Below are positions 18,993-26,642 of a DNA stretch of 64,000 nt, piece after piece. The DNA is from Alphaproteobacteria bacterium LSUCC0396. GTDB lineage: Bacteria; Pseudomonadota; Alphaproteobacteria; Puniceispirillales; Puniceispirillaceae. The notes under the pieces are model-generated. The model worked only from the letters and a program-made list of their open reading frames with translations, searched no databases and had not been told where the DNA came from. The stretch covers positions 1,295,001-1,359,000 of the forward strand of contig CP166131.1 of the NCBI GenBank assembly GCA_041228345.1. Direction: 5' to 3'. Made by a program: the position numbers and the translations under genes. Every line of letters begins with the position of its first letter. The first letter of the stretch is position 1.

Positions 18993-19256
18993 ATGGCAAA
19001 AGTTGAAATCTATACGGCAATGGCCTGTCCATTTTGCAGCCGCGCGGTGAAATTGCTGAACGCAAAGAATATCGTCTTTGAAGAAATTGACGTGACGTTA
19101 AGCTCGGCCAAACGTCAGGCGATGCAAAGCCGCGCCAATGGCAGAACATCAGTGCCGCAGATATTCATCAATGATGACCATATCGGGGGCTGCGATGATC
19201 TGTTCGCGCTAGATCAGGCCGGCCATCTTGACCAGCTGCTCGCAGCCGCGTCCTAG
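18993..19256 (+). CDS. grxC: Glutaredoxin 3 (dithiol)
   Basis: An 87-residue thiol oxidoreductase that reduces disulfides and glutathione mixed disulfides in the cytoplasm. The active site is C12-P-F-C15 (YTAMACPFCSRAV), the dithiol type. The glutathione-binding signatures TSVPQIFINDDHIGGCDDL are complete. The start with MAKVEIYTA is supported by GAGGTGAAA just upstream; a longer non-ATG frame adds 13 unlikely residues. The nitrilase-family gene follows. Confidence 0.95.
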   Translation: MAKVEIYTAMACPFCSRAVKLLNAKNIVFEEIDVTLSSAKRQAMQSRANGRTSVPQIFINDDHIGGCDDLFALDQAGHLDQLLAAAS

Positions 19257-19277
19257 CCCGCCATGGTGCCAGCAATC

Positions 19278-19309
19278 ATGTTTAGCCCCGATTATGTCTA
19301 GCCCCAATT
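19278..19309. repeat. 2 x 16 bp tandem copies of the nitrilase gene start
   Basis: Units ATGTTTAGCCCCGATT (19278-19293) and ATGTCTAGCCCCAATT (19294-19309) precede a third, diverged copy starting ATGTTTAGTGTTGCC at 19310, the true gene start. Each extra copy starts with ATG and opens a seven-codon reading frame that ends in TAG (MFSPDYV and MSSPNYV). Confidence 0.88.
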
Positions 19310-20137
19310 ATGTTTAGTGTTGCCGCAGTTCAATATTGCTCGAGCGACAGCGCCGAAGAAACATTGACGCGCATCCGTCCATTGATTGTTGCCGCCGCAC
19401 AGCAGGCCAGATTTATCACCCTACCAGAATGCGCCAGCTATCTTGCCGCCAGCCGTGAACAATTAGCGACCCATGCCGAATGGGAAGATGACAGCTATAG
19501 CCAGCGATGGCTGGCTGATACGGCAAAACAGCTTGGCATCTGGCTGTTGGCCGGATCGTTAATGATGCGCCGACGCGATGACAAACGATTGGTCAATCGC
19601 GGCCTGTTATTCGGACCGGACGGCAGACAAATCACCAGCTATGACAAAATTCATATGTTTGACGCCAATGTTGGTGATGGCAAAACCTATGAGGAATCGG
19701 CCAGTTTTACCGCTGGCAACTCGCCGGTCATTGCGATGATTGACGATATGCCTGTTGGCCTAAGCATTTGCTATGATCTGCGGTTTCCGCATCTTTACCG
19801 ACAGCTTGCCCGTGACGGCGCCAAGCTGTTAATGGTGCCAGCGGCTTTTACCGCTGTTAGTGGCAGGGCGCATTGGCACGTTCTATTGCGCGCCCGGGCG
19901 ATTGAAACTGGCTGTTTTATCATTGCCCCGGCCCAATTTGGCACGCATGCCGATGGGCGGCAGACCTATGGGCATTCGTTGATCGTCAACCCATGGGGCG
20001 AGATTATTGTCGAGGCTGATGACGGCGATGCAGTAATCGCCGCAATGCTTGATATCGATGAGGTTGATAGGGCGCGTCGGGCAATCCCGTCACTGCAAAC
20101 CAATCCTGTGATCGGGACAACCCGTCTAATCAAATAG
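19310..20137 (+). CDS. Carbon-nitrogen hydrolase, Nit/omega-amidase-like
   Basis: A 275-residue nitrilase-superfamily amidohydrolase. The catalytic Glu-Lys-Cys triad is visible: E40 in ITLPECASYL, K113 in SYDKIHMFD, C154 in GLSICYDLRFP. The sequence is closest in style to Nit1/Nit2-type proteins, which hydrolyse deaminated glutathione or alpha-ketoglutaramate; a place beside a glutaredoxin gene fits a glutathione-repair role, though that is inference. The ATG directly follows two tandem copies of its own start region, so ribosomes could meet two false starts first. The stop is 20 bases from the convergent accA stop. Confidence 0.9.
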   Translation: MFSVAAVQYCSSDSAEETLTRIRPLIVAAAQQARFITLPECASYLAASREQLATHAEWEDDSYSQRWLADTAKQLGIWLLAGSLMMRRRDDKRLVNRGLLFGPDGRQITSYDKIHMFDANVGDGKTYEESASFTAGNSPVIAMIDDMPVGLSICYDLRFPHLYRQLARDGAKLLMVPAAFTAVSGRAHWHVLLRARAIETGCFIIAPAQFGTHADGRQTYGHSLIVNPWGEIIVEADDGDAVIAAMLDIDEVDRARRAIPSLQTNPVIGTTRLIK

Positions 20138-20157
20138 ACATTGCCCTCCGAAAAGGA

Positions 20158-21114
20158 TCAATCAAGGCCGTTATCGCCAATCCGCATATATTTATCGTTA
20201 CGATCCGCGATTAGCGCGGCCGCATCCATGCCAGCCATTGACGAAAGCTGCGCGGCAAACGCATCGCCAAGCGCGTCAATCGCCACCACCGGATCACGAT
20301 GCGCCCCGCCAAGCGGCTCGGTCACGACCGCGTCAACAACCCCAAGCTTATGCATCCAGTCGGATGTGATGCGCATCGCCTCGGCGGCCTCACGCGCATG
20401 ATCCGCACTGCGCCATAGAATTGACGCGCACCCTTCGGGGGAAATAACGCAATAGATTGCATGTTCATACATCACAACCCGGTTCCCAGTTGCCAGCGCA
20501 ATCGCACCGCCCGAACCGCCCTCGCCAATAATTGCCGCAACCATCGGCGTCGGCAATTTCAAACAGGCGCGGATGGCACTGGCAATCGCCTCGGCCTGAC
20601 CGCGTTCTTCAGCACCGCGCCCGGGATAGGCACCGGCAGTGTCAACAAAGCTCAGCACCGGCAGACCATAACGGCCGGCCAGATCCATCAGCCGCGCCGC
20701 CTTGCGGTACCCCTCGGGTCGCGCCATGCCAAAATTGCGCTTAATCCGTTCTTCGGTATTGGTGCCTTTTTCGGTGCCGATAACCATAACCGACTGACCC
20801 CGAAACCGCGCCATTCCACCAATAATAGCATGGTCTTCGGAAAAGTTACGATCGCCGGCAAGCGGCGTGAAATCGTCAAAAAGCTGATCAAAAATCGTGC
20901 GGATTTTTGGCCGGTCAGGGTGGCGTGCAACCTGCACTTTTTCCCATGCGCCAAGCTTTTCATAAGTTTGTTTTAATTCCCGCTCGATACGGCTCTGCAA
21001 TTTGCCAATTTCATCGGCAATATTGATGCTGCCATCGTTACTCATATGGCGAAGCTCTTCTACCTTTCCCTCGAGATTGGCAATCGGCTTTTCAAAATCA
21101 AGAAAATGTCTCAT
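20158..21114 (-). CDS. accA: Acetyl-CoA carboxylase carboxyltransferase subunit alpha
   Basis: Transfers the carboxyl group from biotin to acetyl-CoA, giving malonyl-CoA for fatty acid synthesis; works in an alpha2-beta2 complex with AccD. The 318-residue protein has the alpha-subunit N-terminal helices (MRHFLDFEKPIANLEGKVEE) and the crotonase-like core with DRNFSEDHAIIGGMARFRG, FVDTAGAYPGRGAEERGQAE and IGEGGSGGAIALATGNRV. Length is standard. Upstream, toward the recombinase gene, are two 15-bp tandem units. accB, accC and accD are not in this window. Confidence 0.97.
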   Translation of the reverse strand: MRHFLDFEKPIANLEGKVEELRHMSNDGSINIADEIGKLQSRIERELKQTYEKLGAWEKVQVARHPDRPKIRTIFDQLFDDFTPLAGDRNFSEDHAIIGGMARFRGQSVMVIGTEKGTNTEERIKRNFGMARPEGYRKAARLMDLAGRYGLPVLSFVDTAGAYPGRGAEERGQAEAIASAIRACLKLPTPMVAAIIGEGGSGGAIALATGNRVVMYEHAIYCVISPEGCASILWRSADHAREAAEAMRITSDWMHKLGVVDAVVTEPLGGAHRDPVVAIDALGDAFAAQLSSMAGMDAAALIADRNDKYMRIGDNGLD

Positions 21115-21130
21115 TCAGGAATCATTCCAT

Positions 21131-21160
21131 TCTTTATTTGGCCACTTTGTATTTGGCCAC
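21131..21160. repeat. 2 x 15 bp tandem repeat upstream of accA
   Basis: TCTTTATTTGGCCAC (21131-21145) followed directly by TTTGTATTTGGCCAC (21146-21160), 13 of 15 bases identical, in the leader of accA. Confidence 0.8.
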
Positions 21161-21229
21161 TCTAAATCCGCCAGATGCGCATTTCGAATTGCCGTACGGG
21201 TTCGGCGTGATTTTTAAAACTGGCGTAGT

Positions 21230-22177
21230 TTACCGATCTTGACGGCGACTGGCAAGCGGATGCGCCGTTGACACCAATCCGGCCAGCCGGTCGGGGCGGC
21301 TAGCGGTATAGATTTGTGTTGTTGAAATATCAGCATGGCCAAGCAGGCTCTGCAAACTTCGAAGGTCGGCGCCCCGATTTAACATATGCGTCGCAAAGGA
21401 GTGGCGCAGCTTATGCGGGCTTACCCGCGCCGCCTCGATACCCGCCGCCAGCGCCAGTTTCTTTAGCATCTGGGCAAATTGATGCCGGGTCATGGCCGTG
21501 CCATCATTGGCCGGAAACATCATGTCGGAAAGCACAAAAACATCAGTCTCATCACGGCATTCAAGCCAACGTGCCGCCGCCGCCCGCGCCGTATCGCCAA
21601 GCGGTACCACGCGTTCCCGCCCCCCTTTACCGGTTACCAAAATGGTTTCAGGGTTGCGCCGAAACTGCGCCACCAGCAAGCCAACCAGTTCCGAAACCCG
21701 CAATCCGGTTGCATAAAGAATTTCCAGCATAGCAAGTGCCCGCAAGGCCGCCAGATCAGGCGTCATCGCCGCCGCCGCCTCAAGCAGCCGGATAATTTCA
21801 CCCTCGCTAAGGCTTTTTGGCAGCGCGGCAGGCAGGGACGGATTGTCAATCCAGCGGGTCGGGTTATCCGCCCTGATGCCATCCTCGACCGCCCATCCCA
21901 TAAATTGCCGCAAGGCGCTAAGCCGGCGCGCGACCGACCGCGGGGATAGCGCGCGCTGATGCCACCAAACGATTAGCTTTCGCAACGCATCTGCGTCACA
22001 GGTTGCAAGATCGCTATCGATGCGCTGAAGGCCGGTCTGGCAATCCATTAAATCCCGCCGATACGCCGCCAGCGTATTTCCCGACGCCGCGCGCATGGCC
22101 GAGATTGCCTGCAAGAAGCCGTCGATTAACGGGTCGCCATTGGCGGCGGTTTTACCAGTCCTAGCTTTGCGTGCCAT
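21230..22177 (-). CDS. xerD: Tyrosine recombinase XerC/XerD
   Basis: Site-specific recombinase resolving chromosome dimers at dif. The start at MARKARTGKTAANGDPL gives 315 residues, normal for Xer; longer starts read back into the upstream gene. The N-terminal SAM-like core-binding domain covers about 15-105. The catalytic residues are R160 (ATGLRVSELVGLL), K184, H255 and R258 (SPHKLRHSFATH), H281 (LLGHADIST) and Y290 (TTQIYT). A chromosomal position next to aroK/accA, with no phage genes, points to a housekeeping Xer and not an integrase. XerC versus XerD cannot be settled from this sequence; D is the more usual annotation at this locus. Confidence 0.88.
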   Translation of the reverse strand: MARKARTGKTAANGDPLIDGFLQAISAMRAASGNTLAAYRRDLMDCQTGLQRIDSDLATCDADALRKLIVWWHQRALSPRSVARRLSALRQFMGWAVEDGIRADNPTRWIDNPSLPAALPKSLSEGEIIRLLEAAAAMTPDLAALRALAMLEILYATGLRVSELVGLLVAQFRRNPETILVTGKGGRERVVPLGDTARAAAARWLECRDETDVFVLSDMMFPANDGTAMTRHQFAQMLKKLALAAGIEAARVSPHKLRHSFATHMLNRGADLRSLQSLLGHADISTTQIYTASRPDRLAGLVSTAHPLASRRQDR

Positions 22178-24401
22178 CCGGTACCATTGCAGCAAGCTGC
22201 TGCAGCAGATGTGCGACGACAATCTCTTGTGCAAAGCCCTTGGCGACTTCATTTTGACCAATCATATCAAGCGCCCGAATGACCGCTGCAAGATCAGCCG
22301 GATTAACTTTATCAAGCGGCAAATCGTGCAACAGCCACTGTGCCAGCAAGATTGTTTCAGCAACATGACGGCTTTCCGCCGCCGCCATAACCGCCTTTAG
22401 TAACAATGGTGGCAATCCGATAAAGGCCTGTTTAGGCTCGGGCTCACCCTTGACCAGATCAAGCCATGCCTGATCTTCGATGGCCACGCCGGTCGCCTCG
22501 AGAACTGGCAGCATATGCCACAGTTTCAGGCCGCCGATTGCCGCCGCATCAACCGCACCATCAGACAGGCCACGCAATAATTCAGCCACCTTGAGCGCAT
22601 CGCCATTGCCGGCAAAAGCGGTTAGAGTTGAGGTGTCTCTTGGCTGATTTATCGCCAGCATAAACGCCATTTTTGGCGCAACATCCAAATCGTCGAACCG
22701 CATATTTGCAGCCACCGCCTCGTCGGCAAGCGCGTTCCGCACCAGCTCGGCATATAGCGGCAGCAGAACAGCGCCGTTACCGGCAGCAATCTCGGCCTTG
22801 AACGCCTTTGCGACCAGCGCCAAACGGTCAGATCGCGTATCCGCATCAAGCGCGCGCCATGCCAACGCCGTGGTCAGTGCATCGGCCCTTTCATCCAGAC
22901 GCGCCAATGCCAGTTGCGCATCATCCGCGCCCTGTCCGGCATTGCGCCATAATTTACCGGCTTGGCGATGCGTAATTAACCCACGACGCAACCCGTCATA
23001 GGTTGAAACCATGCGTGCATCCGGCCCCAAAAACTTTAACTTCATGATGGTTTCGGCCATCTGCTTTGGCAAAACAGCCAACCCCTCCAGCGGGATCGGC
23101 CGGTTCGCCACATCCATCAGCACAATATGCGCCGAGTCCAATTTTGCCGGATCAATCACATTCGCCGGAGACTTGTTCAGAACCTCGTCCACCAGACCAA
23201 AGAAAATGGGATCATCAACACCGTTTGCCGCCAGAATATCAGCGCCAAATCTTGCCCCAACAACATTGCCCTGAACCGCCTGACAGATCACATTTGACTT
23301 GTGCCAGAACGGATCCATCGTTTGCGTGACCTGACGGCTGACAATTTCACAAGCAGCAACATCATCACGAACCATCAGATAATGCTCGGTCAACCAACGC
23401 CGCCAGTCGGCCCATTTATCTGCCTCGGGAAGCTGGGAAACAAGCAAGGCAAGGTCGCCAGACCGGCCACCATTTGCCAGAAAAGCCAACCGTGCCTCAA
23501 CCAGATCGGCCGCAACATTATTCGCCCCGCTTGGCGGGATTGATTGCCGCGCCACGACCTCATAAGCAAGCCCACTGATCACCTGTGAATGGCTGGCAAC
23601 CGCTGCCTTTTGCAGCAAAAACACTGCATCACGCGCCGATGTGCCGCGCCAAATCAAGCTGTCGAGCTGGCGATTGCCGGTATTGCCAACACCGATTGCA
23701 GCAAGCCCGACATCAGAAATTTTCCGGCGGCCAATTTTCGCACTGCCATAAGGATCATTTACCACTGAGAGGTCGCTATTCGGCGACGGGTCGGTTTCCC
23801 CAACCGATGCCGGTATATCGGTCTTTAAATCATCGGTCGCCTCGTTTTGGGCACGGTTTAGAGCGTCATTTTCTTGTTCGCTCTGATCCGGTATCAGATC
23901 TCGCAATTTACCATTATAAGCATCCGCGCGACCAATAATCGCCGGTTTTGCACCCCCCTTATTAAGGTCGGTACTTGAGGCATTATTTGGCGACATTGCG
24001 AGGTTAGATCCTTCCCCGGCATCACTGGGCTGTTTAGCCCCTTCGCGTTGGTCTAGGCCTTCAGCGTTCACGGCCTGATCAACGGCTTGATCGATACTGA
24101 TCGGGGTATCTGTTCCGGGTGTGGGGGGTATCGACAGTAAATTAACCGGCTCGTTCTGCTGCGCGGCGGCTGGTGTAGCTACCAAGGTTACGGCCAGCGT
24201 CATGGCCAAAGGGATCGCCGGTGTCCAGATGAGGGATAAACCCAGCCAGCCGGCTGTCAACATGCCGAGGCCGCGCATATTTTTTGCGCGCATCTCTTTT
24301 GCGGGCATTGGCGCCGCGCTCAAATTAGTATGAAAAAAAGACCCCGGCCCGGATAAATGGCGCGAATATGGGGAATTTGACTTATTTTGGAAGCGTTTCA
24401 T
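22161..24401 (-). CDS. Large exported protein of unknown function, alpha-helical
   Basis: About 746 residues from the ATG giving MKRFQNKSNSPYSR, which has AAGG about 9 bases upstream and overlaps the preceding 45-codon gene by 20 bases. A later start (MRGLGMLTAGWLGLSL) would make a cleaner signal peptide ending ATPAAAQQ. After the signal comes an acidic, low-complexity stretch (about 80-210), then a long alanine- and leucine-rich helical region (about 230-740) with short helix pairs that look like repeat-protein structure, though I cannot assign a family. Large proteins in this position beside xerD and aroK are common in alphaproteobacteria and remain uncharacterised. It overlaps the xerD start by 17 bases, so the two are probably translated together. 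Export to the periplasm is inferred from the signal peptide. Confidence 0.8.
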   Translation of the reverse strand: MKRFQNKSNSPYSRHLSGPGSFFHTNLSAAPMPAKEMRAKNMRGLGMLTAGWLGLSLIWTPAIPLAMTLAVTLVATPAAAQQNEPVNLLSIPPTPGTDTPISIDQAVDQAVNAEGLDQREGAKQPSDAGEGSNLAMSPNNASSTDLNKGGAKPAIIGRADAYNGKLRDLIPDQSEQENDALNRAQNEATDDLKTDIPASVGETDPSPNSDLSVVNDPYGSAKIGRRKISDVGLAAIGVGNTGNRQLDSLIWRGTSARDAVFLLQKAAVASHSQVISGLAYEVVARQSIPPSGANNVAADLVEARLAFLANGGRSGDLALLVSQLPEADKWADWRRWLTEHYLMVRDDVAACEIVSRQVTQTMDPFWHKSNVICQAVQGNVVGARFGADILAANGVDDPIFFGLVDEVLNKSPANVIDPAKLDSAHIVLMDVANRPIPLEGLAVLPKQMAETIMKLKFLGPDARMVSTYDGLRRGLITHRQAGKLWRNAGQGADDAQLALARLDERADALTTALAWRALDADTRSDRLALVAKAFKAEIAAGNGAVLLPLYAELVRNALADEAVAANMRFDDLDVAPKMAFMLAINQPRDTSTLTAFAGNGDALKVAELLRGLSDGAVDAAAIGGLKLWHMLPVLEATGVAIEDQAWLDLVKGEPEPKQAFIGLPPLLLKAVMAAAESRHVAETILLAQWLLHDLPLDKVNPADLAAVIRALDMIGQNEVAKGFAQEIVVAHLLQQLAAMVPDGTQS

Positions 24402-24519
24402 TCGAAATAACCTTGTTAATAGCAACCGTCGGGGCGGGAATTTGCCAATTCGACAAAACAACAAGACCGACCGCGGTTAGGCCAGTCAAAACAAAAAACA
24501 AAACTGCAAATCGTGTCAT
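24382..24519 (-). CDS. Small single-span membrane protein, 45 residues
   Basis: An ATG with GGGGA four bases upstream opens a 45-codon frame. The product begins MTRFAVLFFVLTGLTAVGLV, a strong hydrophobic span or uncleaved signal anchor, followed by NWQIPAPTVAINKVISNETL and a final PK. The post-membrane IPAPT...K-VI pattern recalls very small conserved alphaproteobacterial membrane peptides that precede the large exported protein near xerD; I recall the type but cannot verify it. The frame overlaps the start of the large exported protein by 20 bases, which suggests translational coupling. Function unknown. Confidence 0.72.
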   Translation of the reverse strand: MTRFAVLFFVLTGLTAVGLVVLSNWQIPAPTVAINKVISNETLPK

Positions 24520-24548
24520 TTCATCCCCATATTTTCTGGCTGGCCTGT

Positions 24549-24644
24549 CATTTTGGCCCCGCCCATTTTGATCACGCCCATTTTGATCACGCCCATTTTG
24601 GTCACGCCACTAATTTGGACCACACCACTAATTTGGATCATTGC
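24549..24644. repeat. Tandem array: 4 x 15 bp then 2 x 18 bp
   Basis: Four 15-base units (CATTTTGGCCCCGCC, CATTTTGATCACGCC twice, CATTTTGGTCACGCC) at 24549-24608, followed by two 18-base units (ACTAATTTGGACCACACC, ACTAATTTGGATCATTGC) at 24609-24644. The TTGG(A/T)CCAC or TTGATCACG core is shared by both types. It lies just upstream of the 45-residue membrane protein gene, in the divergent region before aroK (24520-24906), and could carry its promoter. The apparent minus-strand reading frame through it (KMGVIKMGVI...) is repeat-derived and not a gene. Confidence 0.88.
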
Positions 24645-24845
24645 GTATCGTCCCGATAGCGCCCAGTACCTGATGTTAAGCGGCGTTGATGCCATGATTA
24701 ATACAACCATTGGCTGATTTGGCCCGTCGCCTATACTGGTTTTAGAAACCAAGCTTCAGAAACAAGGTATTTATGACAATATTATGTCGGCAATTAGGCA
24801 AAGTCACAAGCCACCTCATATTTTCGTTCGGCTTTTCATCAAATC

Positions 24846-24874
24846 TTGACTGATCAGACTGCTTATTTTATTCC
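24846..24874 (+). promoter_or_regulatory. Candidate sigma70-type promoter for aroK
   Basis: TTGACT at 24846-24851 and TATTCC at 24869-24874 with a 17-base spacer, about 30 bases before the aroK start codon chosen. The -10 is a weak match, so this is tentative. Confidence 0.35.
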
Positions 24875-24906
24875 CCTTGGCCTGTTGCATTGTTATGATA
24901 GCCGGC

Positions 24907-25515
24907 ATGGAACCAACGCCAAAACCATCGGTTAATCAAGGACACCAAAAGCCCAGCCCCGCGGCCAAACTCGGCAATAGCGTTGCTGCCCGACTTGACC
25001 GACCTGTGGCACTTGTTGGCCTTATGGGAAGCGGCAAATCAGCAGTTGGTCGGCGCACGGCCAAAATGCTTGGACTAAATTTCGAGGATAGTGACAAGCA
25101 TATCGTCAAAAATACCGGCATCAGCATCGCTGAAATTTTTGAGCTGGCAGGCGAGACAAAATTCCGTGAAATGGAGTTAAAAACGATCAGGGCTTTATTG
25201 TCAGTCCGTCCGCAGATCGTCGCCACTGGCGGCGGCGCCTTTTGTCACGGTATGACTGCAAAATTGCTGTTAGAGACTGCATTAGTGGTATGGTTAAAGG
25301 CACCACCCGAAACATTGTTATCACGGATTGGCAACACCAAATCGCGGCCTTTGCTGCATAATGACAACCCGCTGGCAACCTTGACACGACTGAACCAGCA
25401 GCGTTCACCCTATTATGAAAAGGCACATATCCATCTGGATACTGACGGTTTATCAACACATAAGGCGATGATGGCGCTGCTGCACGCGCTTGACAGTCAT
25501 CTGCCAAGACAGTAG
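24907..25515 (+). CDS. aroK: Shikimate kinase
   Basis: Phosphorylates shikimate in the chorismate pathway. With the start MEPTPKPSVNQGHQ the protein has 202 residues, about 30 more than minimal AroK because of a Pro/Gln-rich N-terminal tail; an ATG four codons upstream is also possible and neither has a clear ribosome site. Walker A is GLMGSGKSAVGRRTA (38-45). The shikimate-binding FEDSDKHI, ETKFREMELKTI and ATGGGAFC motifs and the lid region LLSRIGNTKSRPLL are present. aroB begins 11 bases after the stop, the standard aroKB operon. Confidence 0.95.
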   Translation: MEPTPKPSVNQGHQKPSPAAKLGNSVAARLDRPVALVGLMGSGKSAVGRRTAKMLGLNFEDSDKHIVKNTGISIAEIFELAGETKFREMELKTIRALLSVRPQIVATGGGAFCHGMTAKLLLETALVVWLKAPPETLLSRIGNTKSRPLLHNDNPLATLTRLNQQRSPYYEKAHIHLDTDGLSTHKAMMALLHALDSHLPRQ

Positions 25516-25526
25516 GTCACTGGAAT

Positions 25527-26642
25527 ATGCAACAGAAAACACTAACCGTGGGTCTTGGCGATCGCGCCTATGACATCATCATCGGCGCTGATCTGATTGA
25601 TCGTGCTGGCAATATGCTTGGCCCGATTGCGGCCAATCGCCATATTGTCATTGTCAGCGACAAAACCGTTGCGGCGCTTCATCTTGACCGGCTGACAGCC
25701 GGGCTAAAACCCGCCGCGCGTCAAATTGATCATTTTGAAATCGCCGCCGGTGAGGCCAGTAAATCCATGCAGGTGCTAGCACGTCTGCTTGATGATATTC
25801 TGGCAGTCGGAATTGACCGGTCAGTAATGCTGATTGCCTTTGGCGGCGGCGTTGTTGGCGATCTTGCCGGCTTTGCCGCGGCAAGCCTGTTACGCGGCGT
25901 CGATTTTGTACAGATTCCAACCAGCCTGCTAGCCCAGGTCGATAGTTCAGTTGGCGGTAAAACCGGCGTCAATGCGGCAGCGGGCAAAAACCTGATTGGC
26001 GCCTTTTATCAACCAAAGGCCGTGCTTGCCGATACTAGCCTTCTGGCCAGTTTGCCGCCGCGAGAGCTGCGCGCGGGCTATGCCGAAGTGGTGAAATACG
26101 GGCTGTTGGGCGACGCCAAATTTTTTGACTGGCTAGAGATCAATAATGCGGCAGTGCTGGCACTAGACCCTGATGCAATCATGCACGCCATCTACACTTC
26201 CTGCCTTGCCAAAGCGCGGATTGTTGAGGCTGACGAGCGCGAGTCTGGTAAACGTGCTTTACTCAATCTCGGGCATACATTCGCCCATGCCTTTGAGGCC
26301 GAAGCTGGCTATAATGGCAGCTTGCTTCACGGCGAAGCCGTTGCCGCTGGCATGGGGTTAGCGTTTGAGCTGTCGGCTGATCTGGGATTTTGCACAGCTG
26401 CTGATGTGGCAAAATGCAAGGCGCATTTGCACGCCGTTGGACTGCCTGCGGGTCAGGCTGATCTTAGTGCGGGCAATGCCCCAGCATCGCAATTGATTGA
26501 CCATATGAAACATGACAAGAAAATGCGCGACGGCCGGATGTATTTCATTCTTGCCCGCGCGATCGGTGACGCATTCGTAAGCGGCGACGTGCCGCCAGAT
26601 GCGGTTAAAACGCTGCTGCAACGAGGTGAAAATGGCGTCTAG
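25527..26642 (+). CDS. aroB: 3-dehydroquinate synthase
   Basis: Second step of the shikimate pathway, converting DAHP to dehydroquinate with NAD+ and a metal ion. The 371-residue protein carries IAFGGGVVGDLAGFAA (NAD binding), QIPTSLLAQVDSSVGGKTGVN and KNLIGAFYQP, and the metal ligands in LNLGHTFAHAFEAEAGYN and LLHGEAVAAGM. Length is typical. It overlaps the next gene (CorC-like) by 11 bases. Confidence 0.97.
   Translation: MQQKTLTVGLGDRAYDIIIGADLIDRAGNMLGPIAANRHIVIVSDKTVAALHLDRLTAGLKPAARQIDHFEIAAGEASKSMQVLARLLDDILAVGIDRSVMLIAFGGGVVGDLAGFAAASLLRGVDFVQIPTSLLAQVDSSVGGKTGVNAAAGKNLIGAFYQPKAVLADTSLLASLPPRELRAGYAEVVKYGLLGDAKFFDWLEINNAAVLALDPDAIMHAIYTSCLAKARIVEADERESGKRALLNLGHTFAHAFEAEAGYNGSLLHGEAVAAGMGLAFELSADLGFCTAADVAKCKAHLHAVGLPAGQADLSAGNAPASQLIDHMKHDKKMRDGRMYFILARAIGDAFVSGDVPPDAVKTLLQRGENGV

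Noticed and set aside
21230-22177. Phage integrase or mobile element signature
   Set aside because: The recombinase has housekeeping Xer length and context, with no phage or insertion-sequence genes or attachment duplications nearby.
24516-24752. 78-codon minus-strand open frame through the tandem array (KMGVIKMGVI...)
   Set aside because: Its sequence is a direct product of the 15-bp repeats; the real gene here is the 45-codon frame, which has a ribosome site.
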